Numbered from the stretch's first letter, positions 1 to 4,556 are shown. The stretch: 5,160 nt of DNA from an uncultured bacterium (GCA_903868205.1 CAIPUJ010000036.1:1-5160), one strand, 5' to 3'. Notes: generated from the letters alone by a model not told the origin. A program made the numbers and translations.

Positions 1-100
1 CAGCAAATCTGCTGTCGAGTTTTTTTATTACTCAATTACCAAGTACACCATGGTGTACTTGGTAATTGAGTAATAAAAAAACTCGACAGCAGATTTGCTG
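1..100. repeat. perfect 100-bp palindrome at the window edge
   Basis: Bases 51-100 are the exact reverse complement of bases 1-50, with the centre between 50 and 51 (CACCA|TGGTG) and no spacer or mismatch. The right half contains the main part of the terminator hairpin of the neighbouring minus-strand gene, so the left half carries an inverted copy of it followed by a T-run pointing to the right. The palindrome may continue left of the window. A fold-back join at a contig end is a common source of such perfect symmetry. Real alternatives are two facing terminators or a hairpin-type DNA end. The symmetry is certain; its biological reality is not. Confidence 0.95.
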
Positions 101-105
101 TCGAG
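75..105 (-). terminator. intrinsic terminator of the PnuC-like gene
   Basis: On the minus strand, a perfect 10-bp stem (CTCGACAGCA paired with TGCTGTCGAG, 105-82) with a 4-nt loop is followed directly by seven T (81-75). It starts 7 nt after the TGA stop of the 113-622 gene, which is the classic position for a Rho-independent terminator. An inverted, partly cut copy lies at 1-27 as part of the palindrome. Confidence 0.9.
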
Positions 106-112
106 TTCGAAT

Positions 113-622
113 TCATTTTTTCCTTACCGTGCCCATGATTGAGATAATCACGGATAAAGCTTGGAAGAAAACGAATACGTACGCGCCTTTTTCCCAGCCA
201 AGTATGATACCCAGCAAATGCGCTATCGCGTTTACAAACCACCCCAAGCGAATCTGACTATGGGTAAGAAAGTACGCACCGGCCAGTAGTCCTAGTGAGC
301 TACCAAGCTCGATCAGGGTTATAAATCCACTAAAGGCGAATATTGTCATCATAGACATCGCCAACACAGTGAAGACCTGAATCGTTCTTTCCACCTTAGG
401 ATTTTTCTTATTGCCTTTGAAAAATCCATAACCCATGAGCACGATCAATCCAAACTCAAGGGTTACATAAACATTATAGCCAATCCTGTGGAAGTAAATT
501 GCCCCGAGCGCAGCAGCTATCATACCTATGAGCCATCCGGTTTTTCTTCCGTTGAAGATAAAAACCTTATTCACAAAGAACAATACAGATACGAACACCT
601 GTAAAATCATCAAAGTCGTCAT
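113..622 (-). CDS. PnuC/YgjV-like small integral membrane protein
   Basis: The 169-residue product is hydrophobic almost throughout. It has about six or seven predicted membrane helices (roughly residues 3-22, 28-46, 49-68, 80-103, 106-119, 125-142 and 145-165) and ends in a short basic tail, RKK. Gly and aromatic residues at helix starts (GW at 29-30, YGFF at 65-68, GWFVNA at 127-132) and the helix-pair layout recall the PnuC (nicotinamide riboside uptake) and YgjV families, which share a three-helix repeat. It is shorter than typical PnuC (about 220-240 residues), so vitamin transport is only a suggestion; it would suit an NAD-auxotrophic small-genome cell. The ATG at 622 is supported by an AAAGGA Shine-Dalgarno site 7 nt upstream. 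It forms its own unit, with a promoter at 670-698 and a terminator at 75-105. The gene itself is secure; the family call is tentative. Confidence 0.85.
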   Translation of the reverse strand: MTTLMILQVFVSVLFFVNKVFIFNGRKTGWLIGMIAAALGAIYFHRIGYNVYVTLEFGLIVLMGYGFFKGNKKNPKVERTIQVFTVLAMSMMTIFAFSGFITLIELGSSLGLLAGAYFLTHSQIRLGWFVNAIAHLLGIILGWEKGAYVFVFFQALSVIISIMGTVRKK

Positions 623-669
623 AACCCATTCCTTTCGTTTAAGGGGTTTATTGTCGAAGAACTGATATA

Positions 670-698
670 AACATAGAATACGTGGACACGTCTGTCAA
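670..698 (-). promoter_or_regulatory. sigma70-type promoter of the PnuC-like gene
   Basis: Read on the minus strand, TTGACA (698-693), a 17-nt spacer and TATGTT (675-670) form a near-consensus promoter. It lies about 48 nt upstream of the start codon at 622. The spacer holds an inverted repeat, ACGTG-GA-CACGT (680-691), which could be an operator. The architecture is the same as that of the promoter at 1076-1104. Confidence 0.8.
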
Positions 699-710
699 GT
701 CAGAGGGAAT

Positions 711-739
711 AAAAAAACCGCGTCCTTATGGGGCGCGGT
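711..739 (-). terminator. intrinsic terminator of the 88-residue gene
   Basis: On the minus strand, ACCGCG (739-734) pairs with CGCGGT (722-717) around an 11-nt loop and is followed by a T-run (717-711). It lies about 25 nt downstream of the TGA stop of the 764-1030 gene and just upstream of the next minus-strand promoter. It therefore separates the two minus-strand genes into independent transcripts. Confidence 0.85.
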
Positions 740-763
740 GTGTGTCTGAAGTAGATACTTCCT

Positions 764-1030
764 TCACTGTTTTTTAACACTGAGGGGAATCCCCAAGATG
801 TTTTTAAGTTCCACAATCTTTTCAGGCAAAATTTGAACATAATGTACATCACCTGAACAACTTGTTCCGAGATAATCAAGATAACCCAATCTATCAAGTG
901 CTGTTATAGCGCCAAGAAAATGCTGACTTCCTTTTACCGACTCGGCAGTTGTTACATTCGCTCTTGAACCATCATGTGTCTTTTCTAATTCAAGAACCAA
1001 CTCGCTCATAATATAAAGTGGAAATGCCAT
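764..1030 (-). CDS. small protein of unknown function, possible winged-helix fold
   Basis: This gene encodes 88 residues, and I do not recognise the family. The middle (about residues 26-54, VTTAES followed by a segment ending ALDRLGYLDYL) resembles a helix-turn-helix recognition helix. It is followed by a short hairpin-like stretch and a strand (DVHYVQIL, 61-68), a layout seen in small winged-helix regulators. This is inference from pattern only. No signal peptide or membrane helix is present, so it is probably cytoplasmic. The ATG at 1030 is chosen because AAAGGA sits exactly 7 nt upstream; the in-frame TTG at 1036 would leave only 1 nt. The gene has its own promoter (1076-1104) and terminator (711-739). 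It is divergent from rplI, and the two share the intergenic region. Confidence 0.75.
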   Translation of the reverse strand: MAFPLYIMSELVLELEKTHDGSRANVTTAESVKGSQHFLGAITALDRLGYLDYLGTSCSGDVHYVQILPEKIVELKNILGIPLSVKKQ

Positions 1031-1075
1031 AATCAATTCCTTTCCGTTATTGTAAATGAACCCCCGTTTATATAA

Positions 1076-1104
1076 AACATACTCTGATTCTATCGTAGTG
1101 TCAA
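1076..1104 (-). promoter_or_regulatory. sigma70-type promoter of the 88-residue gene
   Basis: Read on the minus strand, TTGACA (1104-1099), a 17-nt spacer and TATGTT (1081-1076) lie about 46 nt upstream of the ATG at 1030. Both hexamers and the spacer length match the promoter at 670-698. The -35 box lies only about 27 bp from the proposed -10 box of divergent rplI, so the two promoters could interfere with each other. Confidence 0.8.
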
Positions 1105-1130
1105 GCCTATCATAAAATCACGACTTATAT

Positions 1131-1136
1131 TATGAT
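1131..1136 (+). promoter_or_regulatory. candidate -10 box of rplI, leaderless start
   Basis: TATGAT (5 of 6 matches to TATAAT) ends 6 nt before the rplI ATG at 1143, so transcription would begin at or very near the A of the start codon. An overlapping TATATT lies at 1126-1131. I see no good -35 box at the right distance. There is also no Shine-Dalgarno sequence upstream of the ATG, which fits a leaderless mRNA. Confidence 0.45.
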
Positions 1137-1142
1137 TAATTT

Positions 1143-1589
1143 ATGAAAATAATACTTTTAAAGGATGTAAAGAAAGTCGGAAGAAAATTTGAAGTCAAAA
1201 ATGTATCTGACGGTCTTGCTATAAACAAACTTATTCCTATGGGAATGGCTATTCAAGCTACAGAAGGAAATATTAAAGGTCTACAAGAAAAGATAAAAAT
1301 AGGAGAAAACAATTCTGCTCAAATAGAAGATTCTATAAGAAAAGCTATTGCTTCACTTAAGGATGGTAAAGTTGTAATCACCGGGAAGACAAATGATAAA
1401 GGACACCTTTTTGCTGGAGTTCACAAAGCTCAAATTATTGAGGAATTTAAAAAAGTAACCGCTGTAGAAATTTCTGAAGATTCTATCAAACTCGAAAAAC
1501 CTCTTAAAGAAGTAGGGGAACATAAAATAAAAATCACTCTCGGTGACAAAGCTTTTGAGTTTTTGTTGGAAATAAAGGGGGAAAAATAA
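1143..1589 (+). CDS. rplI: 50S ribosomal protein bL9
   Basis: L9 binds 23S rRNA near the base of the L1 stalk and helps keep the reading frame. The 148 residues match the family in length and layout. The N-terminal RNA-binding domain starts MKIILLKDVKKVGRK, followed by the DGLAINKLIPMGMA segment (residues 23-36). A long connecting helix spans about 41-75. The C-terminal domain carries the GHLFAGVHKAQI signature and the GEHKIKI strand. The ATG gives the conserved N-terminus exactly. No Shine-Dalgarno site is visible, and a -10 box sits just upstream. In many bacteria rplI follows rpsF, ssb and rpsR; here it instead leads an operon with two non-ribosomal genes. Some CPR lineages lack L9, so its presence narrows the possible source lineage. 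Confidence 0.97.
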   Translation: MKIILLKDVKKVGRKFEVKNVSDGLAINKLIPMGMAIQATEGNIKGLQEKIKIGENNSAQIEDSIRKAIASLKDGKVVITGKTNDKGHLFAGVHKAQIIEEFKKVTAVEISEDSIKLEKPLKEVGEHKIKITLGDKAFEFLLEIKGEK

Positions 1590-1594
1590 AAAAA

Positions 1595-2308
1595 ATGGAA
1601 ACGGAAGAATTTAAAAGTTCAATTTCTGAAATTATAAAGAGAAGATTAACAAATCCATTATATTTTCATTTATTAATTTTTACTTGTATCATCCACTGGA
1701 ATTTTTTTGTAACATTATTTTTTGTTAGTGAAGAAAACATTTTTACCAATACCGGCTTATTAAAAAATGATTACGTTCAAAAACTTCTTTTTGATCCAAC
1801 TGACAAAGTAACAGTTTTACTTTCAATTATTTTTTGGGTTTTACCTTTTATTTTAACATGGTTATCTGTATGGTTCATTCCAAATTGGTTTTTGATTCCA
1901 GCAATTAAAAAAGATGAAGAATATGAAACTAATAAAATTGTAATTAAACTATCACAAAAAAGACTTATTGAGCAAGAAAAAGTCAGGCTAGAAGAACAAA
2001 CCGCTAAAAAAGTTACAGCTATCGCTAAACAAGCCATCGAAGGTAAAAAAATCAAAGATATTGATCCGAAGATCGAATGGGTACTGGATTTTGAAAATTT
2101 TAGAAAAAAAGGATATGAGTTTAGATTTGAAAAGTTTTTGAAAAGTTATTATTCTGGACAGAACGCATTTTTTCAGCTTGATCCGAAAGATATATCGTAT
2201 TTTGATGCATTAGGATTAATTGTAATAAATTCTAAGATTGGTGCTGTTGAATCTATAACAGAAAAAGGTAAATTTTTTTCCTCCAAAATAATGAATCCTA
2301 ATTATTAA
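1595..2308 (+). CDS. membrane protein with two N-terminal helices, coiled coil and possible winged-helix tail
   Basis: The 237-residue product has no family name I can give with confidence. A basic N-terminus (KRR, 15-17) precedes a first membrane helix (about 23-44, containing HWNFF) and a 25-residue outer loop. A long second hydrophobic segment follows (about 72-102, rich in Trp and Pro). A charged, Lys/Glu/Gln-rich helix likely to form a coiled coil spans about 112-150. The C-terminal domain (155-237) ends in FDALGLIV and ITEKGKFF, a pattern typical of the end of a winged-helix fold. By the positive-inside rule both termini should be cytoplasmic. The gene starts 5 nt after rplI and lies 7 nt before the protease gene, so it is probably co-transcribed with both. 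A GGGGG run lies 13 nt upstream, a poor Shine-Dalgarno site. Base composition is visibly more AT-rich than rplI. A sensor, anchor or pore-forming partner of the protease is possible but unproven. Confidence 0.85.
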   Translation: METEEFKSSISEIIKRRLTNPLYFHLLIFTCIIHWNFFVTLFFVSEENIFTNTGLLKNDYVQKLLFDPTDKVTVLLSIIFWVLPFILTWLSVWFIPNWFLIPAIKKDEEYETNKIVIKLSQKRLIEQEKVRLEEQTAKKVTAIAKQAIEGKKIKDIDPKIEWVLDFENFRKKGYEFRFEKFLKSYYSGQNAFFQLDPKDISYFDALGLIVINSKIGAVESITEKGKFFSSKIMNPNY

Positions 2309-2315
2309 AAACAAT

Positions 2316-3014
2316 ATGATATTTCATAGGGACCAACTCAGTAGAGTTATTTGTAATATAAGAATCCCATTTCAGGAGAAAGAAGAGGTTGGTACAGCGA
2401 TTTTTATCTCCAAAAATGAAGAGTTATACTTATTAACGGCTGCTCATGTAATTAAAAATTTGAATAACGAATCATACGTTGTTATATCAGATGTAAATGG
2501 AACACCCACTAAAGTATTTTTGAACATTTTAGTTGGAGACGAAGCTTTTATCAAACATGAATTAGCAGATTTAGCAAAAGTTAAAATAATACCGACAATA
2601 GAGAATAAAACTTATTTAGAAGGTAGATTTTTCCCTTATAATCAAATAAATATAGAAGATAAACCATTATCTAAAGACATAGAACTGACAACAATAGGTT
2701 TTCCACTCGGGCTCGGCGCAACTGGCGAAAGGTTTTCCCCTTTGACATATAGAACTTTTGTGGCTGCTCCAGCAATTAGTTTACCAAGATTTGATAGTGC
2801 AAGTGTTTGTGATTTTATAATATTAGAGTTACCTAGCACTGGTGGATACAGCGGTGGTCCCATGTTTGATTTGGGTTATATAATATCTGGTATGATGTCA
2901 CAAACAAAACAAGATACAGTTTTACATGGAATAGTTCACGGAACAATATCTGATCAGACTGGTGGGAAATTAGCTGCAATTACGCCTTGTAAATATCTTA
3001 AAAATTGGCTTTAA
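2316..3014 (+). CDS. trypsin-like serine protease, cytoplasmic, no PDZ domain
   Basis: This 232-residue protein has the chymotrypsin/trypsin fold. The catalytic triad can be read directly: His44 in LLTAAHVI, Asp85 in ELADLAKVK, and Ser179 in GGYSGGP, with Gly177 contributing to the oxyanion hole. GTAIFIS (26-32) and the TTIGFPLG stretch (125-132) match strands of this fold. There is no signal peptide, no membrane helix, and no room for a PDZ domain after residue 200, so it is not a standard periplasmic DegP/HtrA. A cytoplasmic location is expected. It is the last gene of the operon, 7 nt after the membrane protein, has no Shine-Dalgarno site (probably translationally coupled), and is followed directly by a strong terminator. 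Similar stand-alone trypsin-like domains are used as effectors in some bacterial conflict systems; whether this one is an effector is inference. Confidence 0.92.
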   Translation: MIFHRDQLSRVICNIRIPFQEKEEVGTAIFISKNEELYLLTAAHVIKNLNNESYVVISDVNGTPTKVFLNILVGDEAFIKHELADLAKVKIIPTIENKTYLEGRFFPYNQINIEDKPLSKDIELTTIGFPLGLGATGERFSPLTYRTFVAAPAISLPRFDSASVCDFIILELPSTGGYSGGPMFDLGYIISGMMSQTKQDTVLHGIVHGTISDQTGGKLAAITPCKYLKNWL

Positions 3015-3046
3015 AAAAACAACGGACTTTCGCCCGTTGTTTTTTT
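3013..3046. terminator. bidirectional intrinsic terminator at the end of the rplI operon
   Basis: A7-CAACGG (3013-3025) pairs with CCGTTG-T7 (3034-3046), a 13-bp stem with an 8-nt loop. It begins inside the TAA stop of the protease gene. Because the A-run is mirrored by the T-run, the hairpin can terminate transcripts from both sides. It may therefore also stop read-through from the converging rpmA. Confidence 0.92.
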
Positions 3047-3075
3047 AATTAGTCCCCGTTAAAATTTTGACCGAC

Positions 3076-3125
3076 GCATTAGATAAAAATCTAATGCCTA
3101 TAAAATCTGCTGATTTTATATCAGC
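3076..3125 (-). terminator. two hairpins downstream of rpmA, weak terminator region
   Basis: Going outward from the rpmA stop, the first hairpin is GCTGAT/ATCAGC (3125-3109), a 6-bp stem with a 5-nt loop followed by a short T-rich stretch. The second is GCATTAGAT/ATCTAATGC (3097-3076), a perfect 9-bp stem with a 4-nt loop but no T-run. Together they may form the rpmA 3' end, backed up by the terminator at 3013-3046. The stems are clear; their job is inferred. Confidence 0.45.
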
Positions 3126-3144
3126 CAAAACTTTCTCGGGTAAA

Positions 3145-3417
3145 TTATATAACGTTCACCAAATTTCTTCTTGATGTTCTTGAGTCGAAGTTTGTCTTTC
3201 TCTTTGTTGTGTATTCAACCTTACCATCTACGAGTGCGAAGAGAGTATGATCTTTACCTACACCAACATTCTTACCAGCAATAGTGGTTCTGCCTTTTTG
3301 TCTTAATATTATATTTCCTGTTTTTACAGATTCGTTGTGGTTTACTTTCACACCAAGGTACCTTGGATTGGAATCTCTACCGTTTTTCGATGAACCTGCT
3401 GCTTTTTTATGTGCCAT
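3145..3417 (-). CDS. rpmA: 50S ribosomal protein bL27
   Basis: L27 is a large-subunit protein whose flexible N-terminus reaches the peptidyl-transferase centre. The 90-residue product starts MAHKKAAGSSKNGRDS and continues with RYLGVKV, GNIILRQKG, HTLFALVDGKVEY and a basic tail, all typical of the family. I start it at the ATG at 3417, which gives the conserved MAHKK end. An in-frame ATG at 3459 would add 14 non-conserved residues. There is no cleavable N-terminal extension of the Firmicutes type. rplU (L21), the usual partner, is not adjacent, so rpmA stands alone here. No Shine-Dalgarno site precedes the start. The leader is instead almost fully base-paired (3437-3518), which suggests control at the RNA level. 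Confidence 0.97.
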   Translation of the reverse strand: MAHKKAAGSSKNGRDSNPRYLGVKVNHNESVKTGNIILRQKGRTTIAGKNVGVGKDHTLFALVDGKVEYTTKRKTNFDSRTSRRNLVNVI

Positions 3418-3436
3418 GATTGATTTTGTTAAGAAC

Positions 3437-3518
3437 GAAGTGATTTTCAAAATCTTCACCCCATGTAGTAAAAATTCTTTAGAATTTTATTGTGCTAAAG
3501 CACAATACTACACGGGGT
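3437..3518 (-). promoter_or_regulatory. highly structured rpmA 5' leader: three-way junction plus hairpin
   Basis: A 12-bp outer stem (3507-3518 with 3458-3469) encloses two back-to-back hairpins. One is ATTGTGC/GCACAAT with a 4-nt loop (3489-3506); the other is AAAATTCT/AGAATTTT (3471-3488). Only one base (3470) is unpaired at the junction. The single mismatch in the outer stem (3463 with 3513) is A-C on the plus strand but G-U in minus-strand RNA, so the fold is better in the rpmA transcript. A further hairpin (3437-3457, AAAATC/GATTTT core) abuts it directly. The fold begins at about the predicted transcription start (3519) and ends 19 nt before the ATG. A regulatory leader sensing L27 or ribosome assembly is possible; I know of no named motif that matches. 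Confidence 0.7.
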
Positions 3519-3525
3519 TTAAGAA

Positions 3526-3531
3526 ATTATA
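3526..3531 (-). promoter_or_regulatory. -10 box of the rpmA promoter
   Basis: Read on the minus strand, this is a perfect TATAAT, placing the transcription start at about 3519, the first base of the structured leader. No convincing -35 box is visible 16-18 nt upstream. The promoter is divergent from that of the 3582-4058 gene. Confidence 0.55.
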
Positions 3532-3561
3532 TTCGCTACGCTTATTAATTTTCTAAAATTC

Positions 3562-3570
3562 TGATACAAT
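3562..3570 (+). promoter_or_regulatory. extended -10 promoter of the 3582 gene, near-leaderless
   Basis: TGATACAAT is a TGn-extended -10 box (TACAAT, 5 of 6 matches). It predicts a start at about 3577, only about 5 nt before the ATG at 3582. A weak TTATTA lies 17 nt upstream. No Shine-Dalgarno site can fit, so the mRNA would be practically leaderless. Confidence 0.55.
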
Positions 3571-3581
3571 TACACTTACAA

Positions 3582-4058
3582 ATGAGTATAAATGATTTAT
3601 CAGGAAAAATCAAGTCCTTTTACTTTAAAAAGAAGGACTATTTTTATAGCCAAGAAAATGGCTTCAAAATCAGTACCGACCTGTTTATCGTCATCTTGGT
3701 CTGCCTAGTAGCCACAGCTTCCTTTGGTTTGGGTAAACTTTCTGCCTTAGAAAAGAAGAAGACCCCGATCCAAGTACTCAAGGTCCAGGATGAATTATTG
3801 GCTGGGGTAATAGGGAAGATAGAACCTTCTTTAAAAGCCGAAAACAGCCCGACAGTAAATAATAATCTCGCCACAGCTTTAGACTCACAAACAAGCAAAG
3901 GACTTGTCCTAGCCTCAAAATCAGGCAAAAAATACTACTATCCTTGGTGTACTGGAGTAGACAGAATCAAAGAAGAGAATAAAGTTTGGTTTACTACTAT
4001 TGAAGATGCTAAGAAGGCGGGTCTGACTCCGGCCTCTGGTTGCGCGGGTTTAAAATAG
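3582..4058 (+). CDS. single-pass membrane protein with Cys-containing extracytoplasmic C-terminal domain
   Basis: This 158-residue protein has a basic cytoplasmic N-terminus (about 1-30) and one membrane helix (about 32-54, TDLFIVILVCLVATASFGLG). A linker follows (55-105, rich in Lys, Ser and Asn). The compact C-terminal domain (107-158) runs: a SKSGKKYYYPWC motif with Cys123, RIKEENKVWF, a helix EDAKKAGL, then TPASGC with Cys154. This order resembles the small Ada-type zinc-binding/SUNSET-like domains (YH..C..., N..WF, eA...Gy.p...C), but His is replaced by Tyr, so metal binding is uncertain and a disulfide is equally possible. I recall similar C-termini in CPR proteins of unknown function. 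By topology the domain would lie outside the cytoplasm. The start is the ATG just after an extended -10 box. Confidence 0.85.
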   Translation: MSINDLSGKIKSFYFKKKDYFYSQENGFKISTDLFIVILVCLVATASFGLGKLSALEKKKTPIQVLKVQDELLAGVIGKIEPSLKAENSPTVNNNLATALDSQTSKGLVLASKSGKKYYYPWCTGVDRIKEENKVWFTTIEDAKKAGLTPASGCAGLK

Positions 4059-4068
4059 ATGGTATTGT
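4040..4068 (+). promoter_or_regulatory. possible promoter of the 95-residue gene
   Basis: TTGCGC (4040-4045), a 17-nt spacer ending in TGG, and TATTGT (4063-4068) match the -35, extended -10 and -10 boxes only partly (4 of 6 in each hexamer). They overlap the end of the upstream gene. The predicted start at about 4075 leaves a leader of some 27 nt that contains the Shine-Dalgarno site. Co-transcription with the gene upstream remains possible, as no terminator lies between them. Confidence 0.35.
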
Positions 4069-4078
4069 TTAAAATAGA
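4048..4078 (+). repeat. 12-bp direct repeat across the stop codon
   Basis: GTTTAAAATAGA occurs at 4048-4059, where it includes the TAG stop of the 3582 gene, and again at 4067-4078. It could be a small local duplication or chance in AT-rich DNA. Confidence 0.5.
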
Positions 4079-4101
4079 AAACTGTAAGAAAGGAGTATTT
4101 T

Positions 4102-4389
4102 GTGAAAAGAAAAGATCTGTTTTATGGAAGAGAAGTGAAACAAGACTCAAAAGGGTTGTATGTATGTTTTGGCGGCTTTCGTTTCCGTCCAATGAAAAGC
4201 AAAATAACAAAAGCTGTTTTGGGTCAAATAATATTACTTGATCCAGAACCTTTCGGCCATACAATAAAAACTTGGTACGATAATATGGCTAAATGTTCAG
4301 ATGCTCAAGCTCATTTAGGGCATGTAACAATTAATGGAAAAAAAGAGATTTGGAAAAGAAAGAGAAAAATAAAGGCATGCTTTCCATAA
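4102..4389 (+). CDS. basic 95-residue protein of unknown function
   Basis: I do not recognise this protein. It starts with GTG, preceded by AGAAAGGAG with 6 nt between them, the strongest Shine-Dalgarno site in the window, which makes both the gene and its start credible. The protein is rich in Lys and Arg at both ends (MKRKD; KKEIWKRKRKIK), with a central part containing LYVCFGGFRFRP (19-30), a hydrophobic AVLGQIILLDPEPF stretch (38-51) and three Cys in all. There is no signal peptide or clear membrane helix. The charge suggests nucleic-acid or ribosome binding, but that is only a guess. It lies 43 nt after the previous gene and is followed by a hairpin terminator at 4412-4443. Confidence 0.7.
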   Translation: MKRKDLFYGREVKQDSKGLYVCFGGFRFRPMKSKITKAVLGQIILLDPEPFGHTIKTWYDNMAKCSDAQAHLGHVTINGKKEIWKRKRKIKACFP

Positions 4390-4411
4390 TGCATCTTTTA
4401 AAAAGTAGTAT

Positions 4412-4443
4412 AAGGGTATAACATTGTTACACCCTTTCTTTTT
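4412..4443 (+). terminator. intrinsic terminator after the 95-residue gene
   Basis: AAGGGTATAAC (4412-4422) pairs with GTTACACCCTT (4426-4436), an 11-bp stem with one A-C mismatch and a 3-nt loop. It is followed by a T-rich tail (TCTTTTT, 4437-4443). It begins 22 nt after the TAA stop. Confidence 0.8.
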
Positions 4444-4556
4444 ACCCAAAAACCCACTAAAATTTACACCACAAAATAGGGGATTAAGCAAGGAAAAAGT
4501 GGCTTAACCAGGCCTTTTTAGAGGGTTTGACTATTGACGAAACGTGTTGTAAAAGC

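Noticed and set aside
36..257. Short reading frames on both strands across the palindrome and the end of the PnuC-like gene
   Set aside because: They cross the terminator and palindrome and overlap a gene with a clear promoter, Shine-Dalgarno site and terminator.
1031..1036. Longer form of the 88-residue gene starting at TTG 1036
   Set aside because: The AAAGGA site would be only 1 nt from the TTG but is exactly 7 nt from the ATG at 1030, matching the neighbouring gene.
1581..1596. Possible frameshift or slippage at the A-runs joining rplI to the next gene
   Set aside because: L9 is complete at its TAA and the next gene has its own ATG with a sensible N-terminus, so no recoding is needed.
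1777..2055. 92-residue minus-strand reading frame with Ser/Leu-rich sequence
   Set aside because: It is antisense to the membrane protein; its apparent hydrophobicity comes from the complement of Lys/Glu codons.
2642..2863. 73-residue minus-strand reading frame
   Set aside because: It is antisense to the catalytic part of the protease, with no supporting signals.
3418..3459. N-terminal extension of L27 from the in-frame ATG at 3459
   Set aside because: The 14 extra residues are not conserved in the family, and this stretch belongs to the folded leader, which includes position 3459 in the outer stem; MAHKK at 3417 is the usual start.
3458..3518. tRNA-like gene or CRISPR repeat
   Set aside because: The three-way fold lacks acceptor/CCA, anticodon and T-loop consensus, and there is no repeat-spacer periodicity.
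3284..3556. 90-residue plus-strand reading frame opposite rpmA
   Set aside because: It covers L27 coding sequence and the folded rpmA leader on the opposite strand and has no ribosome binding site.
3644..3928. 94-residue minus-strand reading frame
   Set aside because: It is entirely antisense to the 158-residue membrane protein, which has a promoter and recognisable domains.
4059..4241. 60-residue plus-strand reading frame overlapping the 95-residue gene
   Set aside because: It lacks its own Shine-Dalgarno site and overlaps a gene with a very strong one; its composition looks like an out-of-frame product.
3938..4264. 108-residue minus-strand reading frame
   Set aside because: It lies opposite two better supported genes, with no promoter or ribosome binding site seen and no recognisable domain.
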